From Polaromonas sp047303325 (lineage in GTDB: Bacteria; Pseudomonadota; Gammaproteobacteria; Burkholderiales; Burkholderiaceae_C): 64,000 nucleotides of DNA. Numbering within the stretch: the first letter of the stretch is position 1; every line of letters begins with the position of its first letter. The stretch is from assembly GCF_047303325.1 (NCBI RefSeq), contig NZ_JBKBEX010000009.1, forward strand, positions 91,489 to 155,488, written 5' to 3'. The position numbers and the translations under genes are program-made. The notes beneath the pieces were generated by a model, which was not told where the DNA came from, ran no database searches, and was given only the letters and a program-made list of their open reading frames with translations. Of this stretch, positions 16,069 to 26,115 are shown one piece after another.

Positions 16069-16180
16069 GCCGGGGCCGCGGAACCGGCTTTGCCGGGCCG
16101 CAGGCGCAGCGGCCCCCTTTCGTGATGAAAGGGGCAGGGAGATGCCGCAGGCTCACGAAGTGCGCGACCGTGGGGCCATG
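16069..16180. repeat. GC-rich dispersed intergenic repeat, copy B (partial)
   Basis: The segment contains GCCGCGGAACCGGCTTTGCC, matching the right arm of the palindrome at 3416-3440. Downstream it has a GCTCACGAAGTGCGCGACCGT block resembling the outer arm of the other copies (quoted here in one 21-letter form minus nothing essential: the key part is CTCACGAAGTGCG). It ends about 15 bp before the start of the isomerase gene, so it lies in that gene's 5' leader. Confidence 0.6.
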
Positions 16181-16195
16181 GTTTATGCTTTAGAG

Positions 16196-16834
16196 ATGAA
16201 ACTCCACAACTATTTCCGCTCGTCCGCATCGTTTCGTGTACGCATCGCGATGGAACTCAAGGGTCTGAGCTACGACTACATCCCCGTGCACATCGCCAAG
16301 GGCGAACACAAGCTGCCGCCCTATGCCGGCCTGTCCGCCGACACCCTGGTGCCGCTGCTTGAAGTCGATGGCGAAAAACTTTCGCAGTCCATGGCCATCA
16401 TCGAATACCTGGACGAAAAACACCCCACACCGGCCCTGCTGCCGGCCGATGCGCTGGGTCGCGCCAAGGTGCGCGCGCTGGCCCAGTCGATTGCCTGTGA
16501 AATCCACCCTGTCAACAACCTGCGCATCCTCAAATACCTGGTCAAGGAGCTCAAGCTCGATGAGGCCGCCAAAAACGCCTGGTATGTCCACTGGTGCCGC
16601 GAAGGGCTGGAGGCCTTTGAACGTCAACTGGCGCAACTGCCGGCATCCACCTATTGCTACGGCAATACGCCCACGCTGGCCGACTGCTGCCTGGTGCCGC
16701 AGATATTCAATGCCAAGCGCTTCAATGTGAGCTTTGACGGCCTGCCGCGCACCATGGCCGCGTTTGACGCCTGCATGGCGCTGCCGGCCTTCCAGAAGGC
16801 CCAGCCTTCGGCCTGCCCCGACAACGAGGCTTGA
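16196..16834 (+). CDS. maiA: Maleylacetoacetate/maleylpyruvate isomerase (zeta-class GST)
   Basis: The 212-residue glutathione-dependent cis-trans isomerase has the zeta-class signature SSASFRVRIAMELKGL (residues 9-24, with the catalytic SSxSxRVRIAL-type motif), the glutathione-site segment VPLLEVDGEKLSQSMAIIEY and the C-terminal helical domain with TPTLADCCLVPQ. It converts maleylacetoacetate to fumarylacetoacetate or maleylpyruvate to fumarylpyruvate. The ATG at 16196 is chosen because the fold begins MKLHNYFRSS. The window's gentisate operon has a fumarylpyruvate hydrolase but no isomerase, so this gene could supply that step. It is followed 7 bp later by pgeF. Confidence 0.88.
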   Translation: MKLHNYFRSSASFRVRIAMELKGLSYDYIPVHIAKGEHKLPPYAGLSADTLVPLLEVDGEKLSQSMAIIEYLDEKHPTPALLPADALGRAKVRALAQSIACEIHPVNNLRILKYLVKELKLDEAAKNAWYVHWCREGLEAFERQLAQLPASTYCYGNTPTLADCCLVPQIFNAKRFNVSFDGLPRTMAAFDACMALPAFQKAQPSACPDNEA

Positions 16835-16841
16835 GCTGCTT

Positions 16842-17618
16842 GTGCATGCGGATTGGCTGATTCCCGACTGGCCGGCACCGGCCGGCGTGCGGGCCGTGTT
16901 CACTACCCGGGCCGGCGGCCTGTCGGCCGTGCCTTATGACAGCCTGAACCTGGGCGACCACGTCGGCGACCTGCCGGCCAGCGTCGCAGCCAACCGCGCC
17001 CTGCTGCGCCAGGCCCTGGGCCGCCGCGCGGTTTTTCTGCAGCAGGTGCACGGCAGCGAGGTGATGGCGCTGGACGCCGGCACGGAAGACGGGATGCAGG
17101 CTGATGCCTGCATGACAAAAGAGGCCGGTGTAGCCTGCACCATCATGGTGGCCGACTGCCTGCCGGTGCTGCTGGCGACGGATGACGGTGCCGTGGTGGC
17201 TGCGGCGCACGCGGGCTGGCGCGGACTGGCGGGGCAGGGCGGGCAAGGCGTGCTGGAAGCGACTCACGCAGCCATGAAGGCAGATACCCGCACCCTTGCA
17301 TGGCTGGGGCCTTGCATTGGGCCTTCGGCCTTCGAGGTCGGCGCCGAAGTCAAGGCCGCTTTCGAAGCCGCCCAGCCTGAAGCTGCCCGCCTGTTTGCCC
17401 CTACCGGCGCCGGCAAATACCTGGCCGACCTGCCGGGCCTGGCGCGACTGCGTTTGCAGGCGCTGGGCATTACCCGCATCTATGGCAATGACGGCAGCGA
17501 TGCCTGGTGCACCGTGCGCAATCCCGTGCGATTTTTCTCGCACAGGCGTGACGCCGGGCCGGCGGGCAACGGCTTTGGCACTACGGGGCGCATGGCAGCC
17601 TGCATCTGGCGCGCCTGA
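16842..17618 (+). CDS. pgeF: Purine nucleoside phosphorylase / multicopper-like YfiH family (PgeF)
   Basis: The 258-residue cytoplasmic protein belongs to the YfiH/LACC1 family, now known as purine-nucleoside-processing enzymes and formerly annotated as polyphenol oxidase or laccase. Family marks are AVFTTRAGGLSAVPYDSLNL near the N-terminus, QVHGSEV, MVADCLPVLLA, AAHAGWRGLAGQGG and LGPCIGPSAFEVG, supplying the metal-ligand His and Cys residues. No Met lies at the expected N-terminus; a GTG at 16842, 7 bp after the maiA stop, gives the family length. Upstream extension would overlap maiA out of frame. In other bacteria a paralogue prevents misincorporation of L-Ser into peptidoglycan. Confidence 0.83.
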   Translation: MHADWLIPDWPAPAGVRAVFTTRAGGLSAVPYDSLNLGDHVGDLPASVAANRALLRQALGRRAVFLQQVHGSEVMALDAGTEDGMQADACMTKEAGVACTIMVADCLPVLLATDDGAVVAAAHAGWRGLAGQGGQGVLEATHAAMKADTRTLAWLGPCIGPSAFEVGAEVKAAFEAAQPEAARLFAPTGAGKYLADLPGLARLRLQALGITRIYGNDGSDAWCTVRNPVRFFSHRRDAGPAGNGFGTTGRMAACIWRA

Positions 17619-17628
17619 GGCGCGGCGG

Positions 17629-17916
17629 TCAGGGGCTATTGGGGGTTTCTTCCGCGGCGGGCGGGTGGGCTTGCGCGTTTTTCGCGCGGGCCGCGTCGGC
17701 ATCTGCAGTTTGCTGCAGGAGTTCCTGCGCCGCGCGCTTTTTGAGGGCCTTGCTGCGCGCGGGCGCGCCCATCAGGTAAACCACCAATGCCACAGGCCCC
17801 AGTCCATAGAGTACAAAGGTAAACACCGCCCCGAGAACCGTGCCGTTGCTGTTAGTCGCTTCGGCAACGCTCATCATGAGTACAACGTAAATCCAGGCGA
17901 TGACAACCAAATACAT
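17629..17916 (-). CDS. Small two-helix membrane protein, unknown
   Basis: The 95-residue protein has two hydrophobic segments (about residues 2-18 and 28-49, the latter AVFTFVLYGLGPVALVVYLM) and a charged, Ala/Lys-rich cytoplasmic tail (KKRAAQELLQQ and beyond). It is probably an inner-membrane protein. It lies alone on the minus strand, convergent with pgeF and divergent from phaC. I do not recognise the family and assign no function. GC-rich codon use matches the neighbours, so it looks like a real gene. Confidence 0.6.
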   Translation of the reverse strand: MYLVVIAWIYVVLMMSVAEATNSNGTVLGAVFTFVLYGLGPVALVVYLMGAPARSKALKKRAAQELLQQTADADAARAKNAQAHPPAAEETPNSP

Positions 17917-18022
17917 AAATACTTGAAACTGTGCGTGCGGTCAGAAATTTTTAAAGCAAATCCTACGATACTGGTGGTGTGCTCAAAAGAGTCACCGAGA
18001 CTCAATATGATCGGGGAGATAA

Positions 18023-19771
18023 ATGGATTCTGACGCAAACCGGGCCCAGGCGGCCCGTCAGATGCAAGAGACCTTTGCTGCGGGCCTGCAGCAGGCCATG
18101 GGGGCCATGACAAGCGGCATGCCGCCAGGCTTTGGCTTTCCCAACGGCGTGAGTGGTGCGAATGGCGTCCAGGGCCAGCCCCTGCTTCAGTTTGACCCGG
18201 CCAAGCTCCAGGAACTGCAGCAGCGCTACATCGCGGATGCCTCAGCCCTTTGGAACCAGGGCCTGCAGGAAGGTGCCGACACCTTGGTCGCTTCGGACCG
18301 CCGCTTTTCCAACGAAGCCTGGAAAACCAACCCGGTCTCGAAATTTTCCGCTTCTACCTATTTGCTCAATGCCCGCACCCTGATGGAACTGGCCGACGCC
18401 GTGCAGGCCGATGCCAAGACGCGCGCACGCGTGCGTTTTGCGGTCGAGCAATGGATGGCGGCCACGGCGCCCAGCAATTTCCTGGCGCTCAATGCCGAGG
18501 CCCAGCAAAAAGCCATCCAGAGTCAGGGTGAAAGCATCGCCCAGGGCATCACCAACCTGTTGCACGACATGAAGCAGGGCCATGTCTCCATGACCGACGA
18601 GCGCGTGTTCGAAGTCGGCAAGAACGTCGCCACCACCGAAGGCGCGGTGGTGTTTGAAAACGAATTCTTCCAGCTGCTCGAATACAAACCGCTCACGGCC
18701 AAGGTCTATGAAAAGCCCTTTTTGCTGGTGCCGCCCTGCATCAACAAGTTCTACATCCTGGACCTGCAACCCGAGAACTCGCTGATCCGCTATGCGGTCA
18801 GCCAAGGCCACCGCACCTTTGTGGTCAGCTGGCGCAACCCCGACGAGTCCATGGCCGGCAAGACCTGGGACGACTACATCGAACACGCCGCCATCAAGGC
18901 CATCGAAGTGGTGCAGGAAATCACGGGTGCGAAAACGCTGAACGCCCTGGGCTTTTGCGTGGGCGGCACCATCCTGGGCACGGCGCTGTCGGTGCTGGCC
19001 GCGCGCGGCAAAAAACCGGTGGCCAGCGCCACCTTGCTGACCTCCTTCCTGGACTTCAGCGATACCGGCATCCTGGACATCTTCATCGACGAGACCTCGG
19101 TCAAGTACCGCGAGGCCGAGATGGGGCAGGGCGGTTTGCTCAAGGGTCAGGACCTGGCTTCCACCTTCAGCTTTTTGCGGCCCAACGACCTGGTCTGGAA
19201 TTACGTGGTGGGCAACTACCTCAAGGGCGAGACACCGCCGCCCTTCGACCTGCTCTACTGGAACAGCGACTCCACCAACCTGCCCGGGCCTTTTTACGCC
19301 TGGTATCTGCGCAACACCTATTTCGAGAACAACCTCGTCAAGCCCGGCAAGGCCGTGGTCTGCGGACAGAAGGTCGACCTGCGCAAAGTCGACATCCCGG
19401 TCTACCTCTACGGCTCGCGCGAAGACCACATCGTGCCCATAGGCGGCGCCTACGCCTCCACCCAGCACCTGCCGGGCCCCAAGCGTTTTGTCATGGGAGC
19501 CTCGGGCCACATCGCCGGCGTGATCAACCCACCAGCCAAGAAAAAACGCAGCTACTGGACCCGCGACAAGCTGCCGCAGGGCAAATTCCCGGCCACCCAT
19601 GCCGAATGGCTCAAGGGCGCTACCGAGCATCCCGGCAGCTGGTGGACGGACTGGTCGGACTGGCTCAAGGGCCATGCCGGCAAGCAGGTCTCCGCGCCCA
19701 AGGCCTACGGCAGCCGCAAATACCCGGTCATAGAGCCCGCGCCGGGCCGCTACGTCAAGGCCAAGGCCTGA
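18023..19771 (+). CDS. phaC: Class I poly(3-hydroxyalkanoate) synthase
   Basis: The 582-residue polymerase joins (R)-3-hydroxybutyryl-CoA units into PHB at the granule surface. The N-terminal domain has the class I block FLLNART-like (STYLLNARTLMELADAV). The alpha/beta-hydrolase domain carries the lipase-like box LGFCVGGTILG with catalytic Cys312, the Asp in YGSREDHIVP and the His in GASGHIAGVINPP. Length is typical for class I (about 560-600). It heads a phaC-phaA-phaB cluster, the usual order in this group. The 106-bp upstream gap is AT-richer than the genes and should hold the promoter. Confidence 0.96.
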   Translation: MDSDANRAQAARQMQETFAAGLQQAMGAMTSGMPPGFGFPNGVSGANGVQGQPLLQFDPAKLQELQQRYIADASALWNQGLQEGADTLVASDRRFSNEAWKTNPVSKFSASTYLLNARTLMELADAVQADAKTRARVRFAVEQWMAATAPSNFLALNAEAQQKAIQSQGESIAQGITNLLHDMKQGHVSMTDERVFEVGKNVATTEGAVVFENEFFQLLEYKPLTAKVYEKPFLLVPPCINKFYILDLQPENSLIRYAVSQGHRTFVVSWRNPDESMAGKTWDDYIEHAAIKAIEVVQEITGAKTLNALGFCVGGTILGTALSVLAARGKKPVASATLLTSFLDFSDTGILDIFIDETSVKYREAEMGQGGLLKGQDLASTFSFLRPNDLVWNYVVGNYLKGETPPPFDLLYWNSDSTNLPGPFYAWYLRNTYFENNLVKPGKAVVCGQKVDLRKVDIPVYLYGSREDHIVPIGGAYASTQHLPGPKRFVMGASGHIAGVINPPAKKKRSYWTRDKLPQGKFPATHAEWLKGATEHPGSWWTDWSDWLKGHAGKQVSAPKAYGSRKYPVIEPAPGRYVKAKA

Positions 19772-19841
19772 GCACCGGCACGCGCGGCCCTGTCATCATT
19801 TTTTAAAAACCACTCCAGAAACTTCAAAAAGGGAACACACC

Positions 19842-21020
<1,179 letters not shown>

Positions 21021-21055
21021 ACCAGGGATCACAATGTTCCAACCGGCACACATCG

Positions 21056-21065
21056 TGCATATGCA
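21056..21065. promoter_or_regulatory. 10-bp palindrome upstream of phaB
   Basis: TGCATATGCA is a perfect palindrome in the 139-bp phaA-phaB gap. It may be an operator for a separate phaB promoter, or chance; no further support is visible. The rest of the gap shows only the AAGGAG ribosome site before phaB. Confidence 0.25.
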
Positions 21066-21159
21066 GTGACAGGCGCTGTGGCACGCGTTGGGACATTCAA
21101 CGGTATTCAGGCAGTAAAAAAGTCAAAGACAGTTCACAAAATCAATCAAGGAGATCGCA

Positions 21160-21897
21160 ATGGCAAAAAAAGTAGCGTACGTCACGGGCGGCATGGGCGG
21201 CATTGGTACCGCCATCTGCCAGCGCCTGGCTAAAGACGGTTTCACGGTGATCGCGGGCTGCGGCCCCACGCGCGACTATGCCAAGTGGCTCGATGAGCAG
21301 AAGGCGCTGGGCCACACCTTTTACGCCTCGGTGGGCAATGTCGGCGACTGGGACTCCACCGTCGCGGCCTTCGACAAGGTCAAGGCCGAACACGGCCCGG
21401 TGTCGGTGCTGGTCAATAACGCCGGCATCACGCGCGACGGCCAGTTCCGCAAGATGAGCAAGGCCGACTGGGACGCGGTGATTTCCACCAATCTCAACAG
21501 CATGTTCAACGTGACCAAGCAGGTCATTGAGGGCATGATAGAAGCGGGCTTCGGCCGCATCATCAACATCTCCTCGGTCAACGGCCAGAAGGGCCAGTTT
21601 GGCCAGGTCAATTACTCCACCGCCAAGGCCGGCCTGCACGGCTTCACCATGGCGCTGGCGCAGGAGGTCGCGGCCAAGGGCGTGACGGTCAACACGGTCA
21701 GCCCGGGCTACATCGGCACCGACATGGTGAAAGCTATCCGCCCCGATGTGCTGGAAAAAATCGTCGCGGGTGTTCCGGCCAAACGCCTGGGCCAGCCCGA
21801 GGAAATCGCCTCCATCATTGCGTGGATCGCATCCGAAGAGGGCGGCTATGCGACCGGCGCCGACTTCTCGCTCAACGGCGGCCTGCACATGGGTTGA
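21160..21897 (+). CDS. phaB: Acetoacetyl-CoA reductase (NADPH)
   Basis: The 245-residue short-chain dehydrogenase reduces acetoacetyl-CoA to (R)-3-hydroxybutyryl-CoA, the substrate of PhaC. It has the SDR cofactor motif VTGGMGGIGTAICQRL (residues about 7-22), NNAGITRDG, catalytic Ser in NISSVNGQKGQFGQ and the Tyr/Lys pair in YSTAKAGLHGF. The C-terminal GADFSLNGGLHMG is the PhaB-type ending. It sits behind a strong AAGGAG site and is followed by a terminator, closing the phaCAB unit. Confidence 0.96.
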   Translation: MAKKVAYVTGGMGGIGTAICQRLAKDGFTVIAGCGPTRDYAKWLDEQKALGHTFYASVGNVGDWDSTVAAFDKVKAEHGPVSVLVNNAGITRDGQFRKMSKADWDAVISTNLNSMFNVTKQVIEGMIEAGFGRIINISSVNGQKGQFGQVNYSTAKAGLHGFTMALAQEVAAKGVTVNTVSPGYIGTDMVKAIRPDVLEKIVAGVPAKRLGQPEEIASIIAWIASEEGGYATGADFSLNGGLHMG

Positions 21898-21917
21898 TCG
21901 CCTTCCGGGCGCTTGGT

Positions 21918-21944
21918 AAAAAACCCGCCTCGGCGGGTTTTTTT
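21918..21944 (+). terminator. Rho-independent terminator after phaB
   Basis: The stem AAACCCGCC/GGCGGGTTT (21921-21929 with 21932-21940) has a very short loop, effectively CTCG, and is followed by a run of seven Ts ending at 21944. A-rich sequence precedes it, so it could also terminate the convergent minus-strand gene at 21980. Confidence 0.85.
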
Positions 21945-21979
21945 ATGGCTCAGCGGAAAGAGGTAAGGACGCGAAAAAC

Positions 21980-22822
21980 TCAGGGCAGAGGCTCGAAAGA
22001 AACATAGCGTCCCTTCACGTCCAGCACGGTGCCGGGCTTCTCGGCCGCTTCCGCCGCCTGCTGGAATCCCAGCGACAGGAAGATGCCGTGCTCCGGCAGC
22101 CAGACATAGTCCGAGCGGCGCTCGGCGGACTGCTCGCTGGTATGGCTGGTGCAACTGACCTTGGCGTAGGAGCCGGTGAAGCCGGTGCCTATCGCCGCAC
22201 CGTCCACCTGCCCGGAGCGTTCGCAGTGCCGGCTGCTCTGGTAGCGCGTGGTCTGCAGCGTCAGGCTCTTGCCGTCGGTGTCGGACAGTCTGTCCATGAC
22301 GAGATCCAGCTTCCAGGCGGCTGCGTCGGGCGTTCCGCCTTCCAGCGTGCTTTTGAGGCCTTGCACCGAGTCGTTGTACCAGCCGACCCGGCCCATGAGG
22401 TCGTGCACCAGCGGCGCGACTTCCCTGCTTCGTGTGTGCACCGAAAACAGGTTGCGAAACAGCACGTAGCGCTCCTGGTAGACCACGCTGCGGCCCCCCA
22501 GGTCGAACCAGTCGTCCTGGCGCATGACCAGGCCGCTGCCCATGGGTTGCAGGGTCACGCGAATCTCCACCTCCAGCTGGCCGGACGGCGAGGAATAGCT
22601 GCGCCGGGTGGCGTACTTGAATGAGCGTGTGACGGGTTTGCCGAACGAAGCGTCCAGCGCGGCGGCGTTGGTGACCACCTGGGGCGAGAGATCCGAGAGC
22701 GCCAGCGGCTGGTAGGGATGCAGGTAGGCGATCACCGCCAGCACCAGGGCGACCAGCGTCAACGGCGCCCACCAGTAGCCGATCCACCGGTTTCGCATGA
22801 CGGATGACGTGGGGTTCGGCAT
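21980..22822 (-). CDS. Membrane-anchored protein of unknown function
   Basis: The 280-residue protein has one N-terminal transmembrane segment (about residues 12-34, YWWAPLTLVALVLAVIAYL) followed by a periplasmic region. The rest is a beta-rich domain with VEIRVTLQPMGSGLVMRQDDW, YVLFRNLFSVHTRSREVAPL and SDYVWLPEHGIFLSLGFQQA. I do not recognise a family. Two starts are possible, ATG at 22822 or 22798; neither has a clear ribosome site, and the longer is given. It is convergent with phaB. The 263-bp gap between it and the antiporter gene holds no clear feature apart from the AGAAGGA ribosome site of the antiporter. Confidence 0.6.
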   Translation of the reverse strand: MPNPTSSVMRNRWIGYWWAPLTLVALVLAVIAYLHPYQPLALSDLSPQVVTNAAALDASFGKPVTRSFKYATRRSYSSPSGQLEVEIRVTLQPMGSGLVMRQDDWFDLGGRSVVYQERYVLFRNLFSVHTRSREVAPLVHDLMGRVGWYNDSVQGLKSTLEGGTPDAAAWKLDLVMDRLSDTDGKSLTLQTTRYQSSRHCERSGQVDGAAIGTGFTGSYAKVSCTSHTSEQSAERRSDYVWLPEHGIFLSLGFQQAAEAAEKPGTVLDVKGRYVSFEPLP

Positions 22823-23085
22823 GCGGCCATTGTAGGCAGGGGTGTGCGGCCGGGCCCCTGGTTTTACCCTTGATGATGGGTTTGCCGGCCTCGCCCGCGG
22901 TCCGCCAGAGCCTCTTACGGCAAACACCCTGTAAAGCTGTGGGGACTTGGCGGGTGAGCACCCAGGCGACTGTAGTAAATTAAACCAACATGTTCTACGG
23001 GGACAGCCCGCCTGCCGGGCTGCGTCGCAGGCCTTCCTTGGAGTCTTGACGGGCTCTTAACCCTCTCAGAAGGAATCCCTCTCGC

Positions 23086-24795
23086 ATGCCCCATAGCGTC
23101 TCCCTGATCAGCACCATCGCCGCCGGCCTGGGCCTGGCCCTCATTTTTGGTTTTCTTGCGGTGCGGCTGCGTTTGCCCGCGCTGGTGGGTTACCTGCTGG
23201 CCGGCGTGATCATCGGGCCTTTCACGCCCGGCTTTGTGGCCGACGCGGAGATCGCGAGCCAGCTCGCCGAAATCGGCGTGATGTTGCTGATGTTCGGCGT
23301 GGGCCTGCATTTTTCGCTCGACGACCTGCTGGCGGTGCGCAAGATCGCCGTGCCCGGCGCCGTCGTGCAGATGACGGTGGCCACCGCCCTGGGTATGGGT
23401 CTCGCGCACTGGTGGGGCTGGAACCTGGGCGGCGCACTGGTGTTCGGCCTCTCGCTTTCTGTGGCCAGCACCGTGGTGCTGCTGCGCGCGCTCGAAAGCC
23501 GCGGCATCCTCGACTCGGTCAACGGACGCATCGCCGTGGGCTGGCTGGTCGTCGAAGACCTGGCCATGGTGCTCGTGCTGGTGCTGCTGCCGCCGCTGGG
23601 CGGCTGGCTGTCGGGCAAGGTCGATGCCGACGTCAACGCGCTATGGAAAACGCTGGGCATCACACTGCTGCAAGTGGGCGGCTTTGTGGCGCTGATGCTG
23701 GTGGTGGGGCGGCGCTTTTTTCCGTGGGTGCTGTGGCAGGTGCAGCGCACCGGCTCGCGCGAGCTGTTCACACTGTGCGTGGTGGCCGCCGCCGTGAGCA
23801 TCGCCTTCGGCGCCACGGCGCTGTTCGGCGTGTCCTTCGCGCTGGGCGCCTTCTTCGCGGGCATGGTGATGCGCGAGTCCGAGTTCAGCCACCGGGCCGC
23901 CGAAGAGTCGCTGCCCCTGCGCGACGCTTTCGCTGTGCTGTTCTTTGTGTCGGTGGGCATGCTCTTCGACCCCTGGGTGCTACTCGAGCGGCCGCTGCAG
24001 GTGCTGGCCGTGGTGGCCATCATCATCGTCGGCAAGACGCTCGCGGCCGGCGTGCTGGTGCTGGCCTTTCGTTACCCGCTCAACACGGCGCTCACGGTCT
24101 CGGCCAGCCTGGCGCAGATCGGCGAGTTTTCCTTCATCCTGGTCGGCCTGGGCGCTTCGCTGGGCCTGCTGCCGCCCGAGGGGCAAAGCCTGGTGCTGGC
24201 CGGTGCGCTGATCTCCATCGCGCTCAACCAACTGGTGTTCAAGGCGGTGCAGCCGCTGCAGCAATGGATACTGGCGAAGTCGCCGCTGGCGCGCAAGCTC
24301 GAGGCGCGCGACGACCCGACCGCCGAACTGCCTGCCAGCACCGACGAAAAATATTTGTCCAATCACGTGGTGCTGGTGGGCTATGGGCGGGTGGGGCGGC
24401 GCATTGCCGAGGCGCTCAAGGCGCATCACGTCCCCTTTGTGGTGGCCGAGCAGAACCGCGAGGCGGTGGAGCGGCTGCGGGCCGAGGGCACGGCCGCCGT
24501 GTCCGGTGATGCCGTGGAGGCCGAAGTGATGGTGCAGGCCCACATCGCGCAGGCGCGCATGCTGGTCATCGCCACGCCCGACACGCTGGACGTGCGGCAG
24601 ATGGTGGCGACGGCGCGCGCGCTCAACCCTGCGATTGAAATCGTGGTGCGCACCCACAACGAGGCCGAAGCGCGGCTGCTCGACAGCGAGAAGGCCGGCA
24701 AGGTTTTCCTCGGCGAGCAGGAGCTGGCGCAGTCCATGACGCGCCATGTGCTGGAGCGCTCCGGCGCTGCCGCAGCACCGGGCGCAAGCCACTAG
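23086..24795 (+). CDS. CPA2-family cation:proton antiporter with RCK domain (YbaL/Kef-like)
   Basis: The 569-residue inner-membrane protein has about 12 transmembrane helices (residues about 5-400), including GYLLAGVIIGPFTPGF and EIGVMLLMFGVGLHFSLDDL, which are typical of CPA2 exchangers. A cytoplasmic RCK/TrkA-N domain follows (residues about 415-540) with the nucleotide motif VVLVGYGRVGRRIAEAL. It likely moves K+ or Na+ against H+ under control of NAD(H) or another ligand. It stands alone and is convergent with the DJ-1 gene (4 bp apart). The lack of an obvious glutathione-site motif makes YbaL a better comparison than KefC. Confidence 0.87.
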   Translation: MPHSVSLISTIAAGLGLALIFGFLAVRLRLPALVGYLLAGVIIGPFTPGFVADAEIASQLAEIGVMLLMFGVGLHFSLDDLLAVRKIAVPGAVVQMTVATALGMGLAHWWGWNLGGALVFGLSLSVASTVVLLRALESRGILDSVNGRIAVGWLVVEDLAMVLVLVLLPPLGGWLSGKVDADVNALWKTLGITLLQVGGFVALMLVVGRRFFPWVLWQVQRTGSRELFTLCVVAAAVSIAFGATALFGVSFALGAFFAGMVMRESEFSHRAAEESLPLRDAFAVLFFVSVGMLFDPWVLLERPLQVLAVVAIIIVGKTLAAGVLVLAFRYPLNTALTVSASLAQIGEFSFILVGLGASLGLLPPEGQSLVLAGALISIALNQLVFKAVQPLQQWILAKSPLARKLEARDDPTAELPASTDEKYLSNHVVLVGYGRVGRRIAEALKAHHVPFVVAEQNREAVERLRAEGTAAVSGDAVEAEVMVQAHIAQARMLVIATPDTLDVRQMVATARALNPAIEIVVRTHNEAEARLLDSEKAGKVFLGEQELAQSMTRHVLERSGAAAAPGASH

Positions 24796-24799
24796 TGCC

Positions 24800-25417
24800 T
24801 CAGGCTGTGGCAAGCGGCGTGTCGATGAACGGCGTGATGTTGCGCATCGCGCGCGAGACGTAATCTTCCTTTTCTCCCACGGGGGCGACGTAATGCATCG
24901 CGCTGCGGGCCTCCTCAATGCCCACCAGGCGGGCGATGACCCAGGCGGCCAGGTATTGCGAAGCCAGGCAGCCGCCCGCCGTCGCCACATTGCCCCTGGC
25001 CACAAAAGGCTGGTTCAGCACGGTGACGCCGGCTTCCTCAACCCAGGGTTTGGTCGTCAGGTCGGTGCAGGCAGGCACACCGGCAATCAGCCCGAGTTTT
25101 GCCAGTACCAGCGTGCCCGAGCACTGCGCGCCCAGCAGCTGCCGCGAGGGGGCCAGCCGCAGTTGCGCCATCAAGGCCGTATCGGCTACCACCTCGCGCG
25201 TACGCATGCCGCTGCCGACGATGACCGCGTCGGCGGCGCTCGCCTCGGCAAGCGATGCCTGCGCCTCGAGCACCACGCCGTTCATGGACTTCACGCGCGC
25301 CGAAGGGCTGGCGATTGACACCCGCCAACCCGGCTTCTTGACGCGGTTGAGGATGCCGAGCGCGATCAGCGAGTCAAGTTCATTAAAGCCTTCAAAAGTG
25401 AGGATGGCGATGTGCAT
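24800..25417 (-). CDS. DJ-1/PfpI-family protein
   Basis: The 205-residue class I glutamine-amidotransferase-like protein has the N-terminal strand/elbow IAILTFEGFNELDSL and the nucleophile-elbow Cys in LLGAQCSGTLVLAKLGL, followed by GGCLASQYLAAWV. Relatives act as isonitrile hydratases, glyoxalase III-like or stress proteins, or as ligand domains of regulators. It is the last gene of a four-gene minus-strand operon (DUF985, GST, HCCA-isomerase-like, this gene) with gaps of 24-36 bp. That context suggests handling of electrophiles or reactive carbonyls. Confidence 0.8.
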   Translation of the reverse strand: MHIAILTFEGFNELDSLIALGILNRVKKPGWRVSIASPSARVKSMNGVVLEAQASLAEASAADAVIVGSGMRTREVVADTALMAQLRLAPSRQLLGAQCSGTLVLAKLGLIAGVPACTDLTTKPWVEEAGVTVLNQPFVARGNVATAGGCLASQYLAAWVIARLVGIEEARSAMHYVAPVGEKEDYVSRAMRNITPFIDTPLATA

Positions 25418-25452
25418 GGTGGCGGTTTCTCCGTGCCGGGTTGAGGTTCAGT

Positions 25453-26079
25453 TCAGCCAATCGCAGTCGCCCTGGCCCGCAGCACGGCTGAGCGCACCAG
25501 TGCCAGCCTGTCGTTGCCGAAGTACATGTCTTCGCCCACAAAAAAGGTGGGCGAGCCGAAGGCGCCGCGGCGTATGGCTTCGTCGGTATTGGCTTTGAGT
25601 TGTTCCTTGACGTCGGGCCGGGCGATGCCTGCCAGGAATGCTTCGGCATCAATGCCTACCTGCCGGCAAATCGCAGCCAAGACCTCGTCCTGCGAGATGT
25701 CTTCCTCGCGCGTGAAATAGGCCGCGAAAGTGGCTTCGATGAAGGCGAGGTAGTGCGGCTGCGCCGCGGCATCCTGCGCGATCCACAGGCAGCCGCGCAT
25801 GGCCTTGACGCTGTTGACCGGGAATATCCTGGGCGGGAAGGCGATCTTCAGCCCGGCTTCGCGCGCGTTGTCGCGCACGTCCTTGAGCATGTAGCGATTT
25901 TTCGGCGAGTCCATGTCTTCGCGCGCCGCGTAAATGCCCTTGTTGACGCTGTTGAAGATACCGCCCACCAGCACGGGCTTCCAGTTGATGGTCTCCTGGA
26001 GTTCGGCCGCCAGCGGCTGGATGTTGCGAAAGGCGATATAGGTCCAGGGACTGGAGCAGTCGAAGAAAAATTCAATCAT
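25453..26079 (-). CDS. 2-hydroxychromene-2-carboxylate isomerase-like protein (DsbA/GST-kappa fold)
   Basis: The 208-residue thioredoxin-fold protein has IEFFFDCSSPWTYIAFRNI at the N-terminus, where the Ser pair replaces the Cys pair of DsbA, as in kappa GST and HCCA isomerases. FPVNSVKAMRGCLWI and the C-terminal GAFGSPTFFVGEDMYFGNDR with the cis-Pro loop complete the pattern. The known reaction is glutathione-dependent isomerisation of 2-hydroxychromene-2-carboxylate in naphthalene breakdown. No naphthalene genes are nearby, so the natural substrate may be another aromatic or a general electrophile. It lies in an operon with a GST and a DJ-1 protein. Confidence 0.82.
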   Translation of the reverse strand: MIEFFFDCSSPWTYIAFRNIQPLAAELQETINWKPVLVGGIFNSVNKGIYAAREDMDSPKNRYMLKDVRDNAREAGLKIAFPPRIFPVNSVKAMRGCLWIAQDAAAQPHYLAFIEATFAAYFTREEDISQDEVLAAICRQVGIDAEAFLAGIARPDVKEQLKANTDEAIRRGAFGSPTFFVGEDMYFGNDRLALVRSAVLRARATAIG

Positions 26080-26115
26080 GGTGTGTCTCTTGGGGCTGTT
26101 TCTTTGTTGGGAAGG

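Noticed and set aside
25453..26079. Naphthalene catabolism (nahD) assignment for the HCCA-isomerase-like gene
   Set aside because: No naphthalene dioxygenase or other nah genes are nearby; the operon context is glutathione/stress-like.
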